Source: Actinomycetes bacterium
GTDB lineage: Bacteria; Actinomycetota; Acidimicrobiia; Acidimicrobiales; Palsa-688
Direction of reading: 5' to 3'
Length of the DNA stretch: 39,587 nucleotides
NCBI GenBank assembly: GCA_021788115.1
Contig: JAJYLA010000019.1
Location: 1 to 39,587 of the forward strand
Under the pieces are notes generated by a model. That model had not been told where the DNA came from. It did no database searches and saw only the letters and a program-made list of their open reading frames with translations. Below, piece by piece: positions 25,595 to 34,095 of this stretch. Position 1 is the first letter of the stretch, and every line of letters begins with the position of its first letter. The position numbers were made by a program, and so were the translations under genes.

Positions 25595-27601
25595 GAGCTC
25601 CTTGAGCTCCGCCTTCAAGTCGCTGATCTCGTCGCGGAGCTTCGCTGCGTACTCGAAGCGCAGGTCGGTCGCGGCCTCGTGCATCTCCTCCTCCAGCGAC
25701 GCGATAAGCCGGGCGAGCTCCTCGTGGGGAAGCTGCGCCAGGTCGCTCCGGGCACGGTCTCGCCGGCGGCTGCGGCGCCCGGGGACCGAGGCGGTGCCGT
25801 CCCGGGTGCCGAGGAGCACCAGGATGTCGGTGATCGCCTTGCGGATCGTCTGGGGGTCTATGCCGTGCTCTTCGTTGTAGGCCTGCTGCACGGCCCGCCG
25901 GCGGTTCGTCTCGGAGATCGCCCGCTGCATCGAATCGGTCATCCGGTCGGCGTACATGACCACCTGGCCGTCGACGTTGCGCGCGGCCCTCCCGATCGTC
26001 TGGATCAGCGAGGTCTCGCCCCGCAAGAACCCCTCCTTGTCGGCGTCGAGGATCGCCACCAGCGAGACCTCGGGCAGGTCGAGGCCCTCGCGCAGCAGGT
26101 TGATGCCCACCAGCACGTCGAACTCGCCGAGGCGCAGATCGCGGATGATCTCGATCCGCTGGATGGTGTCGATGTTGGAGTGCAGGTAGCGGACACGCAG
26201 CCCCATCTCGATCAGGTAGTCGGTGAGGTCCTCGGCCATCTTCTTGGTCAGGGTGGTGACGAGCACCCGGTCCCCCCGCTGCGTGCGGTCCCGTATCTGG
26301 GAGATCAGGTCGTCGATCTGGCCCTTGGTGGGCTTCACGACGACCTCGGGGTCCACGAGCCCCGTCGGGCGCACGATCTGCTCGACCACCTGGCTCGACT
26401 GCTGGATCTCGTAGGCGGTGGGCGTGGCCGACAGGAAGATGCACTGGTTGACGCGGGCGTAGAACTCGTCGAAGCGCAGCGGCCGGTTGTCCGCCGCCGA
26501 CGGGAGCCGGAAGCCGTGCTCGATCAGCGTCTCCTTGCGGGAGCGGTCCCCCTCGTACTGGCCGTGCAGCTGCGGCACCGTCTGGTGCGACTCGTCGATC
26601 ACGAGCAGGTAGTCCCGCGGGAAGAAGTCCAGCAGCGTATGGGGCGGCTCGCCGGGCTGGCGGCCGTCGATGTGGCGGCTGTAGTTCTCGATCCCCGAGC
26701 ACGCCCCCACTTCGGAGAGCATCTCGAGGTCATAGGACGTCCGCATCCTGAGTCGCTGCGCTTCGAGCAGCTTCCCCTGGGACTCGAACCAGGCGAGGCG
26801 CCCCCGCAGCTCCGCCTCGATGCCGGCGATCGCCTCGCGCATCCGCTCGTCGCCGGCCACGTAGTGGGTCGCCGGGAAGATGACGACCTCGTCAGGCTCG
26901 CCCAGCTGCTCCCCGGTCAGCGTGTCGACCCGGGCGATCCGCTCCACCTCGTCGCCGAACAGCTCGATGCGCACGGCGTGCTCCTCGTAGGCGGGGTGCA
27001 CCTCGATGGTGTCGCCGCGCACCCGGAACTTGCCGCGGGTCAGGTTGGTGTCGTTGCGCTCGTACTGCATGTCCACGAGGCGGCGCAGGATGGCGCGCTG
27101 GTCGTGCTCGCTGCCCCGCTGGAGGTGGAGGATGCGCCCGGCGTACTCCTCGGGGGAGCCGAGGCCGTAGATGCAGCTCACCGACGCCACCACGATCGTG
27201 TCCCTGCGGGTCAGGAGGGCCGACGTCGCCGAGTGGCGGAGCCGGTCTATCTCATCGTTGATCGAGCTGTCCTTCTCGATGTAGGTGTCGCTCGCCGGCA
27301 GGTAGGCCTCGGGCTGGTAGTAGTCGTAGTAGCTGACGAAGTACTCGACCCGGTTGGACGGGAAGAACTCCCGCATCTCGTTCGCCAGCTGGGCCGCGAG
27401 GGACTTGTTGGGGGCGATGATCAAGGTGGGCCGCTGAACCGCCTCGATGGTCCAGGCGACCGTGGCGCTCTTGCCGCTGCCCGTGATGCCGAGCAGCGTC
27501 TGGAACCGGTCGCCCCGGCGGACCCCTTCCGCCAGCTGCACGATGGCCGCCGGCTGGTCGCCCGCCGGCGCGAACTGCGACACCATCTTGAAGTCCGGCA
27601 C
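25583..27601 (-). CDS. uvrB: Excinuclease ABC subunit B
   Basis: A 672-residue DNA helicase-like protein that receives damaged DNA from UvrA and loads UvrC. Walker A is GITGSGKSA (38-46). The lesion-probing beta-hairpin [21 protein letters not shown] is near residues 95-115, with helicase motif II (VIDESHQT) and motif VI (QTIGRAARN) intact. The C-terminal UVR domain ([23 protein letters not shown]) binds UvrC. Length is standard. GTG 27601 gives the family-typical start [19 protein letters not shown] 27586 is a close alternative. I see no LexA box in the 84 bp to coaE, so it may be transcribed with coaE. Confidence 0.97.
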   Translation of the reverse strand: MPDFKMVSQFAPAGDQPAAIVQLAEGVRRGDRFQTLLGITGSGKSATVAWTIEAVQRPTLIIAPNKSLAAQLANEMREFFPSNRVEYFVSYYDYYQPEAYLPASDTYIEKDSSINDEIDRLRHSATSALLTRRDTIVVASVSCIYGLGSPEEYAGRILHLQRGSEHDQRAILRRLVDMQYERNDTNLTRGKFRVRGDTIEVHPAYEEHAVRIELFGDEVERIARVDTLTGEQLGEPDEVVIFPATHYVAGDERMREAIAGIEAELRGRLAWFESQGKLLEAQRLRMRTSYDLEMLSEVGACSGIENYSRHIDGRQPGEPPHTLLDFFPRDYLLVIDESHQTVPQLHGQYEGDRSRKETLIEHGFRLPSAADNRPLRFDEFYARVNQCIFLSATPTAYEIQQSSQVVEQIVRPTGLVDPEVVVKPTKGQIDDLISQIRDRTQRGDRVLVTTLTKKMAEDLTDYLIEMGLRVRYLHSNIDTIQRIEIIRDLRLGEFDVLVGINLLREGLDLPEVSLVAILDADKEGFLRGETSLIQTIGRAARNVDGQVVMYADRMTDSMQRAISETNRRRAVQQAYNEEHGIDPQTIRKAITDILVLLGTRDGTASVPGRRSRRRDRARSDLAQLPHEELARLIASLEEEMHEAATDLRFEYAAKLRDEISDLKAELKELAPR

Positions 27602-27685
27602 GCCTCGATGGTACCGGGGGGGTGCGACGTCGACCCGGGCCGCGGATGGGCCACACAGGATCGGAACGGACGCTGCGAGGGCCCC

Positions 27686-28294
27686 CTAGCCCGCGCGGGC
27701 GAGCCCCTGCAGCCAGGTCCACGCCCGGTCGACCTGCTGCTCCAGGTCCGCCCGGTCGCCGGCGTTGTCGATGACCAGGTCGGCCATCGATCGCCGCTCC
27801 TCGCGGGAGATCTGTGCCTTCACCCGGGCCCACGCGTCCGTCCCGCTGAAGCCGCGGTGGCGGACCAGGCGTTCGACGGCGACCCGCTCGGGCGTGTCCA
27901 CCACGACAACGGCTGCCAGGGAGTGGCGTTCCTTCGACAGGACGTCGAGCAGGGGGATGTCGATCACGACGATCCGGTCTCCCCCGGAAAGTGCGGCGAC
28001 CCGCTCGGCGATGACCGCGGCGATGACGGGATGGGTGATGGCGTTGAGGTCGGACAGCGCCTGGCGATCGGCGAAGACGACCCCCGCGAGCGCGGGCCGA
28101 TCCAGGCGACCGTCCGCCTGCAGGACGCCCGACCCGAAGCGGTTCACGAGCGCGGCGTACGCCGGCCCGCCCGGCTCGACCACCTCGCGGGCTATTCGAT
28201 CTGCGTCGATGACCGCCGCGCCGCGGGCCGCGAGCGCCGCAGCCACGGTCGACTTCCCCGATCCGATACCTCCGGTGAGGCCGATGAGCAGCAC
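27686..28294 (-). CDS. coaE: Dephospho-CoA kinase
   Basis: A 202-residue P-loop kinase for the last step of coenzyme A synthesis (phosphorylation of dephospho-CoA). Walker A is LTGGIGSGKST near residues 6-16, then DADRIAREVV, the CoA-binding HPVI near residue 85, DIPLLDVLSKE near 112 and the lid Arg in RLVRHRGFS. Many actinobacterial CoaE proteins carry a C-terminal GrpB-like domain; this one stops at the normal bacterial length. It precedes uvrB on the same strand, a conserved actinobacterial order. Its 5' side faces the BldC-like gene across 137 bp with palindromes. Confidence 0.94.
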   Translation of the reverse strand: MLLIGLTGGIGSGKSTVAAALAARGAAVIDADRIAREVVEPGGPAYAALVNRFGSGVLQADGRLDRPALAGVVFADRQALSDLNAITHPVIAAVIAERVAALSGGDRIVVIDIPLLDVLSKERHSLAAVVVVDTPERVAVERLVRHRGFSGTDAWARVKAQISREERRSMADLVIDNAGDRADLEQQVDRAWTWLQGLARAG

Positions 28295-28353
28295 CGGGCC
28301 GCGACGCTACCGTCGAAGGATCCCGGAGGAGCGATCACCTGCGCCGCTCACTC

Positions 28354-28363
28354 TGACTAGTCA
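28354..28363. promoter_or_regulatory. 10-bp palindrome upstream of BldC-like gene
   Basis: TGACTAGTCA is a perfect palindrome. CTGACT within it stands 17 bases before CACAAT (28376-28381), so it may double as the -35 of the BldC-like gene's promoter. It lies between divergent genes. Confidence 0.3.
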
Positions 28364-28375
28364 CATGGAGTACCG

Positions 28376-28401
28376 CACAATGGCCCGTTCTGGCCATTGT
28401 G
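28376..28401. promoter_or_regulatory. Perfect 10-6-10 inverted repeat, probable operator
   Basis: CACAATGGCC (28376-28385), spacer CGTTCT, GGCCATTGTG (28392-28401), with no mismatch. It overlaps a candidate -10 (CACAAT) and the furthest upstream GTG of the BldC-like gene. Autoregulation by that protein is the simplest idea; control of coaE, whose start lies 82 bp away, is also possible. Confidence 0.6.
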
Positions 28402-28431
28402 GAGGAACAGGGCCGGGATGAGGCTCGTTGG

Positions 28432-28752
28432 GTGGCTCACGACGCAGGCGAGCGCCAGCGCCACGCGCTGCTGGCGATGCTCTTCGGCTCGGATATACCG
28501 CACAGCCTGGGCGGGCAGCTGCTGCGCACCTCAGACGTCGCCGCGCTGTTCCAGGTCTCCGAACGGACCGTGTCGGAGTGGGCGCGCCGGGGGCAGATTC
28601 CGGCGGTACGGACCCCGGGTGGTCACCGCCGCTACCCGGCCGAGGAGATCCGCAACCTCCTCCGGGCCGCCCAGGAGAACGACGCCGCCGGCACCACGGC
28701 GGCTGCGTCGTCGCTGACGCGCCTTCAGGATCGCCGTCGCGCCAGGGCCTGA
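28432..28752 (+). CDS. BldC-like (MerR/excisionase-type HTH) regulator
   Basis: A 106-residue DNA-binding protein. Residues about 30-80 match BldC and related single-domain winged HTH proteins: LLRTSDVAALFQVSERTVSEWARRGQIPAVRTPGGHRRY, then AEEIRNLLRAA. BldC in Streptomyces controls the timing of development; the role here is unknown. Start choice: GTG 28399 lies inside a perfect palindrome and has no Shine-Dalgarno, whereas GTG 28432 has GATGAGG eight bases upstream; ATG 28477 is a third option. The N-terminal extension and Ala/Arg tail are longer than in BldC. It is divergent from coaE. Confidence 0.82.
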   Translation: MAHDAGERQRHALLAMLFGSDIPHSLGGQLLRTSDVAALFQVSERTVSEWARRGQIPAVRTPGGHRRYPAEEIRNLLRAAQENDAAGTTAAASSLTRLQDRRRARA

Positions 28753-28798
28753 ACGGCGGCCGCCACGGCGGGCGCCACCGCGGCCCCCCTCGCCGGCG

Positions 28799-29914
28799 TC
28801 AGCCGAGGGCCGCCTCGAGAGCGACCGACGGCATGGCGTGCGCCTCTGCGATCGAGGGGTACGTGACCTGGCCGGCGTGGGTGTTGAGACCCAGCGCGAG
28901 GACCGGGTCCCGGCGAAGGGCATCGCGCCATCCCCGGTCGGCGATCTCCAGGGCGTAGGGCACGGTGACGTTCGTCAGAGCGTGCGTGGAGGTGTGCGGC
29001 ACCGCGCCCGGCATGTTGGCCACGCAGTAGAACAGCGAGCCGTGCACCGTGTACACCGGGTCCGCGTGCGTCGTCGGGCGGGACGACTCGAAGCAGCCCC
29101 CCTGGTCGATCGCGATGTCCACCAGCACCGAGCCTGGCTTCATCTGCGCCACGAGGGCGTCGGAGACCAGGGTCGGCGCCTTGGCCCCCGGCACCAGCAC
29201 CGCGCCGATCACCAGGTCGGCGTCGAGCACCGCCCGCTCGATCTCATAGGTGTTGGAGGCGACCGTCTGGCAGTGCCCCTGGTAGATGCGGTCCGCCTCG
29301 CGCAGCTTGGCGACGTTGCGGTCGAGCAGCAGGACCTCCGCCTGCATGCCGAGGGCGATCGCCGCCGCGTTCATGCCCGCCACCCCCGCCCCGATCACCA
29401 CGACCTTCGCCGCGTAGACACCCGACACCCCTCCCATCAGGACTCCCCGGCCTCCCCCGTCGCGCTGCAGGTGGTGGGCGCCGGCCTGCGGGGCCATCCG
29501 GCCGGCCACCTCGGACATGGGCGCGAGGAGGGGCAGCGACCCGTCGGGGGTCTGCACCGTCTCGTAGGCGATGGCGGTCGTCCCCGCCTTGAGGAGCGCC
29601 TCGGTGCACGGACGCGACGCCGCGAGGTGCAGGTAGGTGAACAGCACGAGGTCGTCGCGCAGACGGTGGTACTCCTCCTCCACCGGCTCCTTCACCTTCA
29701 GGACCAGATCCGACTCCCCCCAGACCTCGTCCGGGTCGTCGACGAGGACCGCGCCCGTCGCGCGGAAGTCCGCGTCCGGCAAGGAGGAGCCGACACCGGC
29801 GCCGCTCTGCACCAACACGCGGTGCCCGTGGCGCACCAGCTCGTGGACGCCCGCCGGCGTGCAGGCCACCCGGTACTCGTTGTTCTTGACCTCTGTCGGG
29901 ACCCCTACCTTCAC
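28799..29914 (-). CDS. ald: Alanine dehydrogenase
   Basis: A 371-residue NAD-dependent enzyme that interconverts alanine with pyruvate and ammonium. N-terminal VGVPTEVKNNEYRVACTPAGV is characteristic; the catalytic Lys lies in LVLKVKEP (near residue 75) and His in YLHLA (near 96). The Rossmann motif is VVVIGAGVAGMNAA near residue 170, with DIAIDQGGCFE further on. GTG 29914 gives the standard family length and is preceded by GGAGGAG. The 520-bp region before it holds relics of two genes. An aminotransferase lies on the other side, suggesting shared amino-group metabolism. Confidence 0.95.
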   Translation of the reverse strand: MKVGVPTEVKNNEYRVACTPAGVHELVRHGHRVLVQSGAGVGSSLPDADFRATGAVLVDDPDEVWGESDLVLKVKEPVEEEYHRLRDDLVLFTYLHLAASRPCTEALLKAGTTAIAYETVQTPDGSLPLLAPMSEVAGRMAPQAGAHHLQRDGGGRGVLMGGVSGVYAAKVVVIGAGVAGMNAAAIALGMQAEVLLLDRNVAKLREADRIYQGHCQTVASNTYEIERAVLDADLVIGAVLVPGAKAPTLVSDALVAQMKPGSVLVDIAIDQGGCFESSRPTTHADPVYTVHGSLFYCVANMPGAVPHTSTHALTNVTVPYALEIADRGWRDALRRDPVLALGLNTHAGQVTYPSIAEAHAMPSVALEAALG

Positions 29915-30026
29915 GGCTCCTCCTCGAACCTCGCGTGACCCGGCCGGGCGGTCGCCGTGACCGTACGGGGACGGAGCGTTGCCGACCGTCGCCCGTCTTC
30001 TGCGGCCACGCGGCATGGCGATCGGG

Positions 30027-30086
30027 GCCATCATGGCACAGCGCCTCCACCACGAACCCGAATCCGTTGATGCCGGCCCGGCCCAC
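30027..30086 (-). pseudogene. Possible GAPDH N-terminal stub
   Basis: From GTG 30086 the minus strand reads MGRAGINGFGFVVEALCHDG. GINGFG in this position is the start of the GAPDH Rossmann fold, and the DNA matches this genome's own gap start over most of an 18-base stretch. After about 20 residues similarity ends. It may be a relic of a second gap gene or chance; it is not a working gene. Confidence 0.3.
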
Positions 30087-30155
30087 CCTTAGAATCCGTC
30101 GCCGTGCCGCCGAGTGCCGCTCTGACGCGCGGAAACCGGAACGGGAGGCAGCAGC

Positions 30156-30439
30156 GGGATCATCGAGAAGCTCCGCCGGGACGGCCGGCGGTCCTACGCG
30201 GCCATAGCCCGGGCCGTGGGGCTCTCGGAGACCGCACCCGCCACGGGGTGCAGAAGCTCGTCGCGGACCGCGCCGTCCGGATCGCCGCGATCACCGATGC
30301 AGGGCCGGCGGGCTCATGGCACTCGGTGATGCTCGGGACCATCGGCGGGTGCGTGCGCACCGTTGCGGGGGTGCGCACGACCGAGGCGTTCGTGTACCTG
30401 GAAGTGGCGGAGGACACCTACCAGTGGGAGACCCGATGA
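30156..30439 (+). pseudogene. Broken Lrp/AsnC-family regulator gene
   Basis: Two frames together resemble an Lrp/AsnC regulator. Frame one (from 30156) reads IIEKLRRDGRRSYAAIARAVGLSETA, the N-terminal HTH. A frameshift near 30230-30240 then passes to VQKLVADRAVRIAAITDA, the end of the DNA-binding domain. The ligand-binding domain is mostly deleted, but its last part (GVRTTEAFVYLEVAEDTYQW) remains and ends with TGA 30437-30439. The N-terminal start is also lost. The stop overlaps the aminotransferase ATG as ATGA, so the intact gene was once coupled to it. Lrp-type regulators often control amino-acid dehydrogenase genes such as ald. Confidence 0.7.
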
Positions 30440-31809
30440 ACCACGCAGACGACAGGCGCCTCGAGGAGGCAGCCCGGCGGCACCTGTGGATGCACTTCAG
30501 CCCGATGAGCCGCGAGGCGCAGCGGGAGATCCCGGTCATCGTGCGCGGAGAGGGACCGTGGGTCTGGGACAGCCACGGCCGCCGCTACCTCGACGGGCTG
30601 GCGGGCCTGTACGTCGTGCAGGCCGGGCACGGGCGGCGAGAGCTCGCCGAGGCCGCCGCCCGCCAGGCCGCCCAGCTCGCCTACTTCCCCATCTGGGGAT
30701 ACGCCCACCCGGCCGCAGTCGAGCTGGCCGAGCGCCTGGCGTCGCTCGCCCCGGGGACCCTCAACCGGGTCTTCTTCACCACCGGGGGCGGCGAGGCGGT
30801 CGAGTCCGCGTGGAAGCTCGCCCGGCAGTACTTCCGCGCCACCGGGGAGGCCGGGCGCTACAAGGTGCTCTCGCGCCAGACCTCGTACCACGGCACCACG
30901 ATGGGAGCTTTGTCGATCACCGGGCTCGACTCCATCAAGGCGCCGTTCGAGCCGCTCGTCCCCGGCTCCGTGCGCGTGGTCAACACCAACTTCTACCGGG
31001 CCCCCGAGCACGGCGACGACCTCGAGGCGTTCGGAGCCTGGGCCGCCGACGACATCGAGCGGCGCATCCAGATGGAGGGCCCCGCCTCGGTCGCGGCGGT
31101 GTTCCTCGAGCCCGTGCAGAACGCCGGCGGCTGCTTCACGCCCCCGCCCGGGTACTTCCAGCGGGTCCGGGAGATCTGCGACCGGTACGGGGTCCTGTTG
31201 GTGTCCGACGAGGTGATCTGCGGGTTCGGGCGCCTCGGGGCGTGGTTCGGAGCCCAGCGCTACGGCTTCCAGCCCGACATGATCACCTGCGCCAAGGGGC
31301 TCACGAGCGGTTACTCGCCCCTCGGCGCCCTCATCGTCGACGACCGCCTGGCGGAGCCGTTCGCCGACGGCAGGGCGACGTTCTCCCACGGGTTCACCTT
31401 CGGCGGGCACCCCGTGTCGGCGGCGGTGGCGCTGACCAACCTCGACCTGTTCGAGAAGGAGAACCTCATCGGCGGGGTCGCGGCGAAAGCCGGTGCGTTC
31501 AAGGCCGTCCTCGACGGGCTGCGCGACCTGCCCATCGTCGGTGACGTCCGAGGCGACGGCTACTTCTACGCGATCGAGCTCGTCAAAGACCAGGTCACGC
31601 GCCAGCGCTTCGAGCGCGACGAGGCGGAGCGCCTCGTCGGCGGCTACCTCGCCGGCGCCCTCCTCGACGCCGGTCTCATCTGCCGCTCCGACTCGCGCGG
31701 CGACCCGGTGGTGCAGCTGGCACCGCCGCTCATCTGCGAGCAGGAGCACTTCGACCTCATCGCCGGGGTCCTCCGCTCGGTCCTGGCCGGGGCGTGGGAC
31801 CGGATCTGA
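30436..31809 (+). CDS. Class III aminotransferase (omega-transaminase type)
   Basis: A 457-residue PLP enzyme of fold type I, class III. Signatures are WDSHGRRYLDGLAGLYVVQAGHG near residue 37, FFTTGGGEAVESAWKLAR near 114, YHGTTMGALSITG near 154, LVSDEVICGFGRLGAWF near 255 and the PLP Lys287 in CAKGLTSGYSPLGA. Relatives transfer amino groups from taurine, beta-alanine, diamines or similar to pyruvate; the exact substrate is unproven. Pyruvate-dependent enzymes yield alanine, which the neighbouring alanine dehydrogenase could recycle to pyruvate (inference). ATG 30436 overlaps the stop of the broken Lrp gene; no independent Shine-Dalgarno is clear. Confidence 0.92.
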   Translation: MNHADDRRLEEAARRHLWMHFSPMSREAQREIPVIVRGEGPWVWDSHGRRYLDGLAGLYVVQAGHGRRELAEAAARQAAQLAYFPIWGYAHPAAVELAERLASLAPGTLNRVFFTTGGGEAVESAWKLARQYFRATGEAGRYKVLSRQTSYHGTTMGALSITGLDSIKAPFEPLVPGSVRVVNTNFYRAPEHGDDLEAFGAWAADDIERRIQMEGPASVAAVFLEPVQNAGGCFTPPPGYFQRVREICDRYGVLLVSDEVICGFGRLGAWFGAQRYGFQPDMITCAKGLTSGYSPLGALIVDDRLAEPFADGRATFSHGFTFGGHPVSAAVALTNLDLFEKENLIGGVAAKAGAFKAVLDGLRDLPIVGDVRGDGYFYAIELVKDQVTRQRFERDEAERLVGGYLAGALLDAGLICRSDSRGDPVVQLAPPLICEQEHFDLIAGVLRSVLAGAWDRI

Positions 31810-31863
31810 CCCGCACCATTCGCAGGCACGCCGGCTCACTCACACCCGCCGGCGGCTCCGGCC

Positions 31864-31891
31864 GAGCCGTCCGGCCGTTTCCGGGCGGCTC
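31864..31891. terminator. Bidirectional hairpin between aminotransferase and rpsA
   Basis: GAGCCG (31864-31869) pairs with CGGCTC (31886-31891), with an inner CCGG/CCGG. It touches the rpsA stop and lies about 55 bp after the aminotransferase stop, placed to end both convergent transcripts. There is no U-run. Confidence 0.45.
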
Positions 31892-33304
31892 CTACGAGGA
31901 GCCTGCGCCGTCCGGGCCGCTCTCGCCGGCGGCGGCGTCCTCGGGATCCGGCGCAGCGGTGGTCTCCAGGTACTCGGCCCAGGCGGCCTGAGCTTCGGAC
32001 TCGGGTTCGAAGTCGCCGTAGGTCTGCACGCCGATGTAGTTGCCCTGCTCGTCGTAGGCGTGCTCCCCGAAGGCTTCGCGGTACTCGGCGGCGACCTCGC
32101 CGCCCTCGGCGGCCTGCTTGATCGACAGGCTGATGCGCCGGCGCTGCAGGTCGATGTCGATGATCTTGACCCACAGCTCCTCGCCGGCGCTGACCACCTG
32201 CTCCGGGAGGTCCACGTGGTGGTTGGCCATCTCCGAGATGTGCACCAGCCCCTCGATCCCCTCGCCGACCTGCACGAAGGCGCCGAAGGGGACGAGCTTG
32301 GTGACCCGGCCGTAGACGAGCTCTCCGACCCGGTGGGCGTTGGCGAACTCCTGCCAGGGATCGGACTGTGTCGCCTTCAGCGACAGGCTGATCCGCTCCC
32401 GGTCGAGGTCGACGTCGAGCACCCGGACGTCGACCTCGTCGCCCACAGCCACGACCGACGACGGGTGGTCGATGTGCTTCCACGACAGCTCCGACACGTG
32501 GATCAGGCCGTCCATGCCGCCGAGGTCGACGAAGGCCCCGAAGTTGACCACCGAGGAGACGACGCCGTGGCGGATCTCGCCGGGCTTGAGGTGGGTGAGG
32601 AACTCGTCGCGCTGCTCCCTCTGGGTCTCCTCGAGCCACGCCCGTCGGGAGAGGACGACGTTGTTGCGGTTCTTGTCGAGCTCGATGATCTTCGCGTCGA
32701 GGCTCCGGCCCACGTAGGGCTGAAGGTCCCGCACCCGGCGCAGCTCGACGAGGGACGCCGGCAAGAAGCCGCGCAGGCCGATGTCGAGGATGAGGCCGCC
32801 CTTCACGACTTCGATGACCGGCCCGGACACGACCCCGTCGCGTTCCTTGATCGCCTCGATGGTCCCCCAGGCCCTCTCGTACTGGGCGCGCTTCTTCGAC
32901 AGGATGAGGCGCCCCTCTTTGTCCTCCTTCTGGATGACCAGCGCCTCGATGGCGTCGCCCACAGAGACGATCTCGTGCGGGTCGACGTCGTGGCGGATCG
33001 ACAGCTCGCGCGCGGGGATGACCCCTTCGGACTTGAAGCCGATGTCGAGGAGAACCTCGTCCTTGTCGACCTTGACGACCGTTCCCGAGACGATGTCACC
33101 GTCCTCGAACTCGACGATGGTCCCGGCGATCGCGTCCTCGAGTGACGTGTCGCCAAGGTCGTCGACGACTACCTGGCGCGGCGTGTACTGCCCCGACTCG
33201 TCGAATGTCCCCATCTCGGCTGCGGGGGAGGTCGGCGCGTCTACGCCTGAGGGGGTGGTGGTCGTCGTGTCGGACATTGGAGTCGTAGCCTTCTTTCCGG
33301 ACAT
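31892..33304 (-). CDS. rpsA: 30S ribosomal protein S1
   Basis: A 470-residue RNA-binding protein of the small ribosomal subunit, needed to load many mRNAs. Four S1 domains are visible: GDIVSGTVVKVDKDEVLLDIGFKSEG; GVVSGPVIEVVKGGLILDIGLRGFLP; GEIRHGVVSSVVNFGAFVDLGGMDGLIHVSE; and GELVYGRVTKLVPFGAFVQVGEGIEGLVHISE. Four domains is the actinobacterial form (six in E. coli). Acidic, low-complexity tails flank them at both ends. I chose ATG 33304, which has GGGGGGAG just upstream; ATG 33277 is a possible alternative. It stands between polA and coaE as in other actinobacteria. Confidence 0.96.
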   Translation of the reverse strand: MSGKKATTPMSDTTTTTPSGVDAPTSPAAEMGTFDESGQYTPRQVVVDDLGDTSLEDAIAGTIVEFEDGDIVSGTVVKVDKDEVLLDIGFKSEGVIPARELSIRHDVDPHEIVSVGDAIEALVIQKEDKEGRLILSKKRAQYERAWGTIEAIKERDGVVSGPVIEVVKGGLILDIGLRGFLPASLVELRRVRDLQPYVGRSLDAKIIELDKNRNNVVLSRRAWLEETQREQRDEFLTHLKPGEIRHGVVSSVVNFGAFVDLGGMDGLIHVSELSWKHIDHPSSVVAVGDEVDVRVLDVDLDRERISLSLKATQSDPWQEFANAHRVGELVYGRVTKLVPFGAFVQVGEGIEGLVHISEMANHHVDLPEQVVSAGEELWVKIIDIDLQRRRISLSIKQAAEGGEVAAEYREAFGEHAYDEQGNYIGVQTYGDFEPESEAQAAWAEYLETTAAPDPEDAAAGESGPDGAGSS

Positions 33305-33366
33305 GGCTCCCCCCGGGAGGGTTGTGAGGGGAGGGCGCGGCAAACCGTTCGCCGCGGGCAGCGATC

Positions 33367-34095
33367 CTACACCGATGCGACCACCAGAAACTCCGGGTGG
33401 TCGAGGTCCGGTTCCCGCTCGGCGTACGCCCCCGGTCCGACCGACCAGACGGCCCTGACGGTGAGACCGGCGCCGTCAGCCATGAGACGCAGCTCCCGCG
33501 GGGTGAAGCAGGTCGTCCACAGGTCGAAGGCGGCGGTCCGGCCTTCGGGATCGCGCACCTCCGCCCGCTCGTGGTTGACCCCCGTTGCGGCGTCGAAGGT
33601 CTCGCCCTCTTCCAGGTGCCGCACGGCGAAATAGGCGGAGAAGCCGCTGATGGCGACACGGCCTCCCTTTTTTACCGAACGAGCCATCTCGGCGACGACG
33701 GCGGCGTCGCCGTGGCCGCCGAGGAGGCCGAAGCCGCCCTGGCACAGCGAGATCGCCGCGTCGAAGCGCCCCGGGGCGCACGGCAGCCACCGGGCGTCGG
33801 CCCGCACCCAGCGGCCGGGCCCGGCGGCCCGGAGGAACGCCTCGGAGACGTCCACGCCGACCACCTCGAAGCCGGCCGCGGCCAGGGCGCGGGCGTGGCG
33901 GCCGGGGCCGCAGCCGACGTCGAGGACGCGCATCCCCGGCGCCAGCCCCAACGCCGGCACGAGGAACCGGATCTCCTGCTCGGTGCCCCGGGTGAACGAG
34001 TAGCGCAGGTAGGCGGCGCCGGCGTGGGACGCCAGCGGCTCGAACTCCCGCCCGGTCAGCGCGGCCGGCCCGGACCCGCCGGGACCTGCGGTCAT
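33367..34095 (-). CDS. Class I SAM-dependent methyltransferase
   Basis: A 242-residue methyltransferase. Motif I is VLDVGCGPGRHARALAAAG near residue 58, the acidic residue in VVGVDVSEAF near 79, motif IV FDAAISLCQGGFGLLGG near 111 and the post-motif KKGGRVAISGFSAYFA near 143. The SLCQGGFGLL form is typical of small-molecule methyltransferases of the Methyltransf_25 type, but the substrate is unknown. I chose ATG 34095, which overlaps the polA stop as ATGA, so it is translated with polA. It is not related closely to the other methyltransferase in the window. Confidence 0.9.
   Translation of the reverse strand: MTAGPGGSGPAALTGREFEPLASHAGAAYLRYSFTRGTEQEIRFLVPALGLAPGMRVLDVGCGPGRHARALAAAGFEVVGVDVSEAFLRAAGPGRWVRADARWLPCAPGRFDAAISLCQGGFGLLGGHGDAAVVAEMARSVKKGGRVAISGFSAYFAVRHLEEGETFDAATGVNHERAEVRDPEGRTAAFDLWTTCFTPRELRLMADGAGLTVRAVWSVGPGAYAEREPDLDHPEFLVVASV

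Noticed and set aside
27602-27685. LexA box for uvrB
   Set aside because: I looked for CGAAC-N4-GTTCG and close variants in the uvrB upstream gap and found none.
29915-30026. Riboswitch upstream of ald
   Set aside because: The leader shows no recognisable aptamer core; it is GC-rich sequence next to gene relics.
30316-30435. Upstream in-frame extension of the aminotransferase
   Set aside because: This stretch encodes the end of the broken Lrp gene in another frame; aminotransferase similarity begins after ATG 30436.
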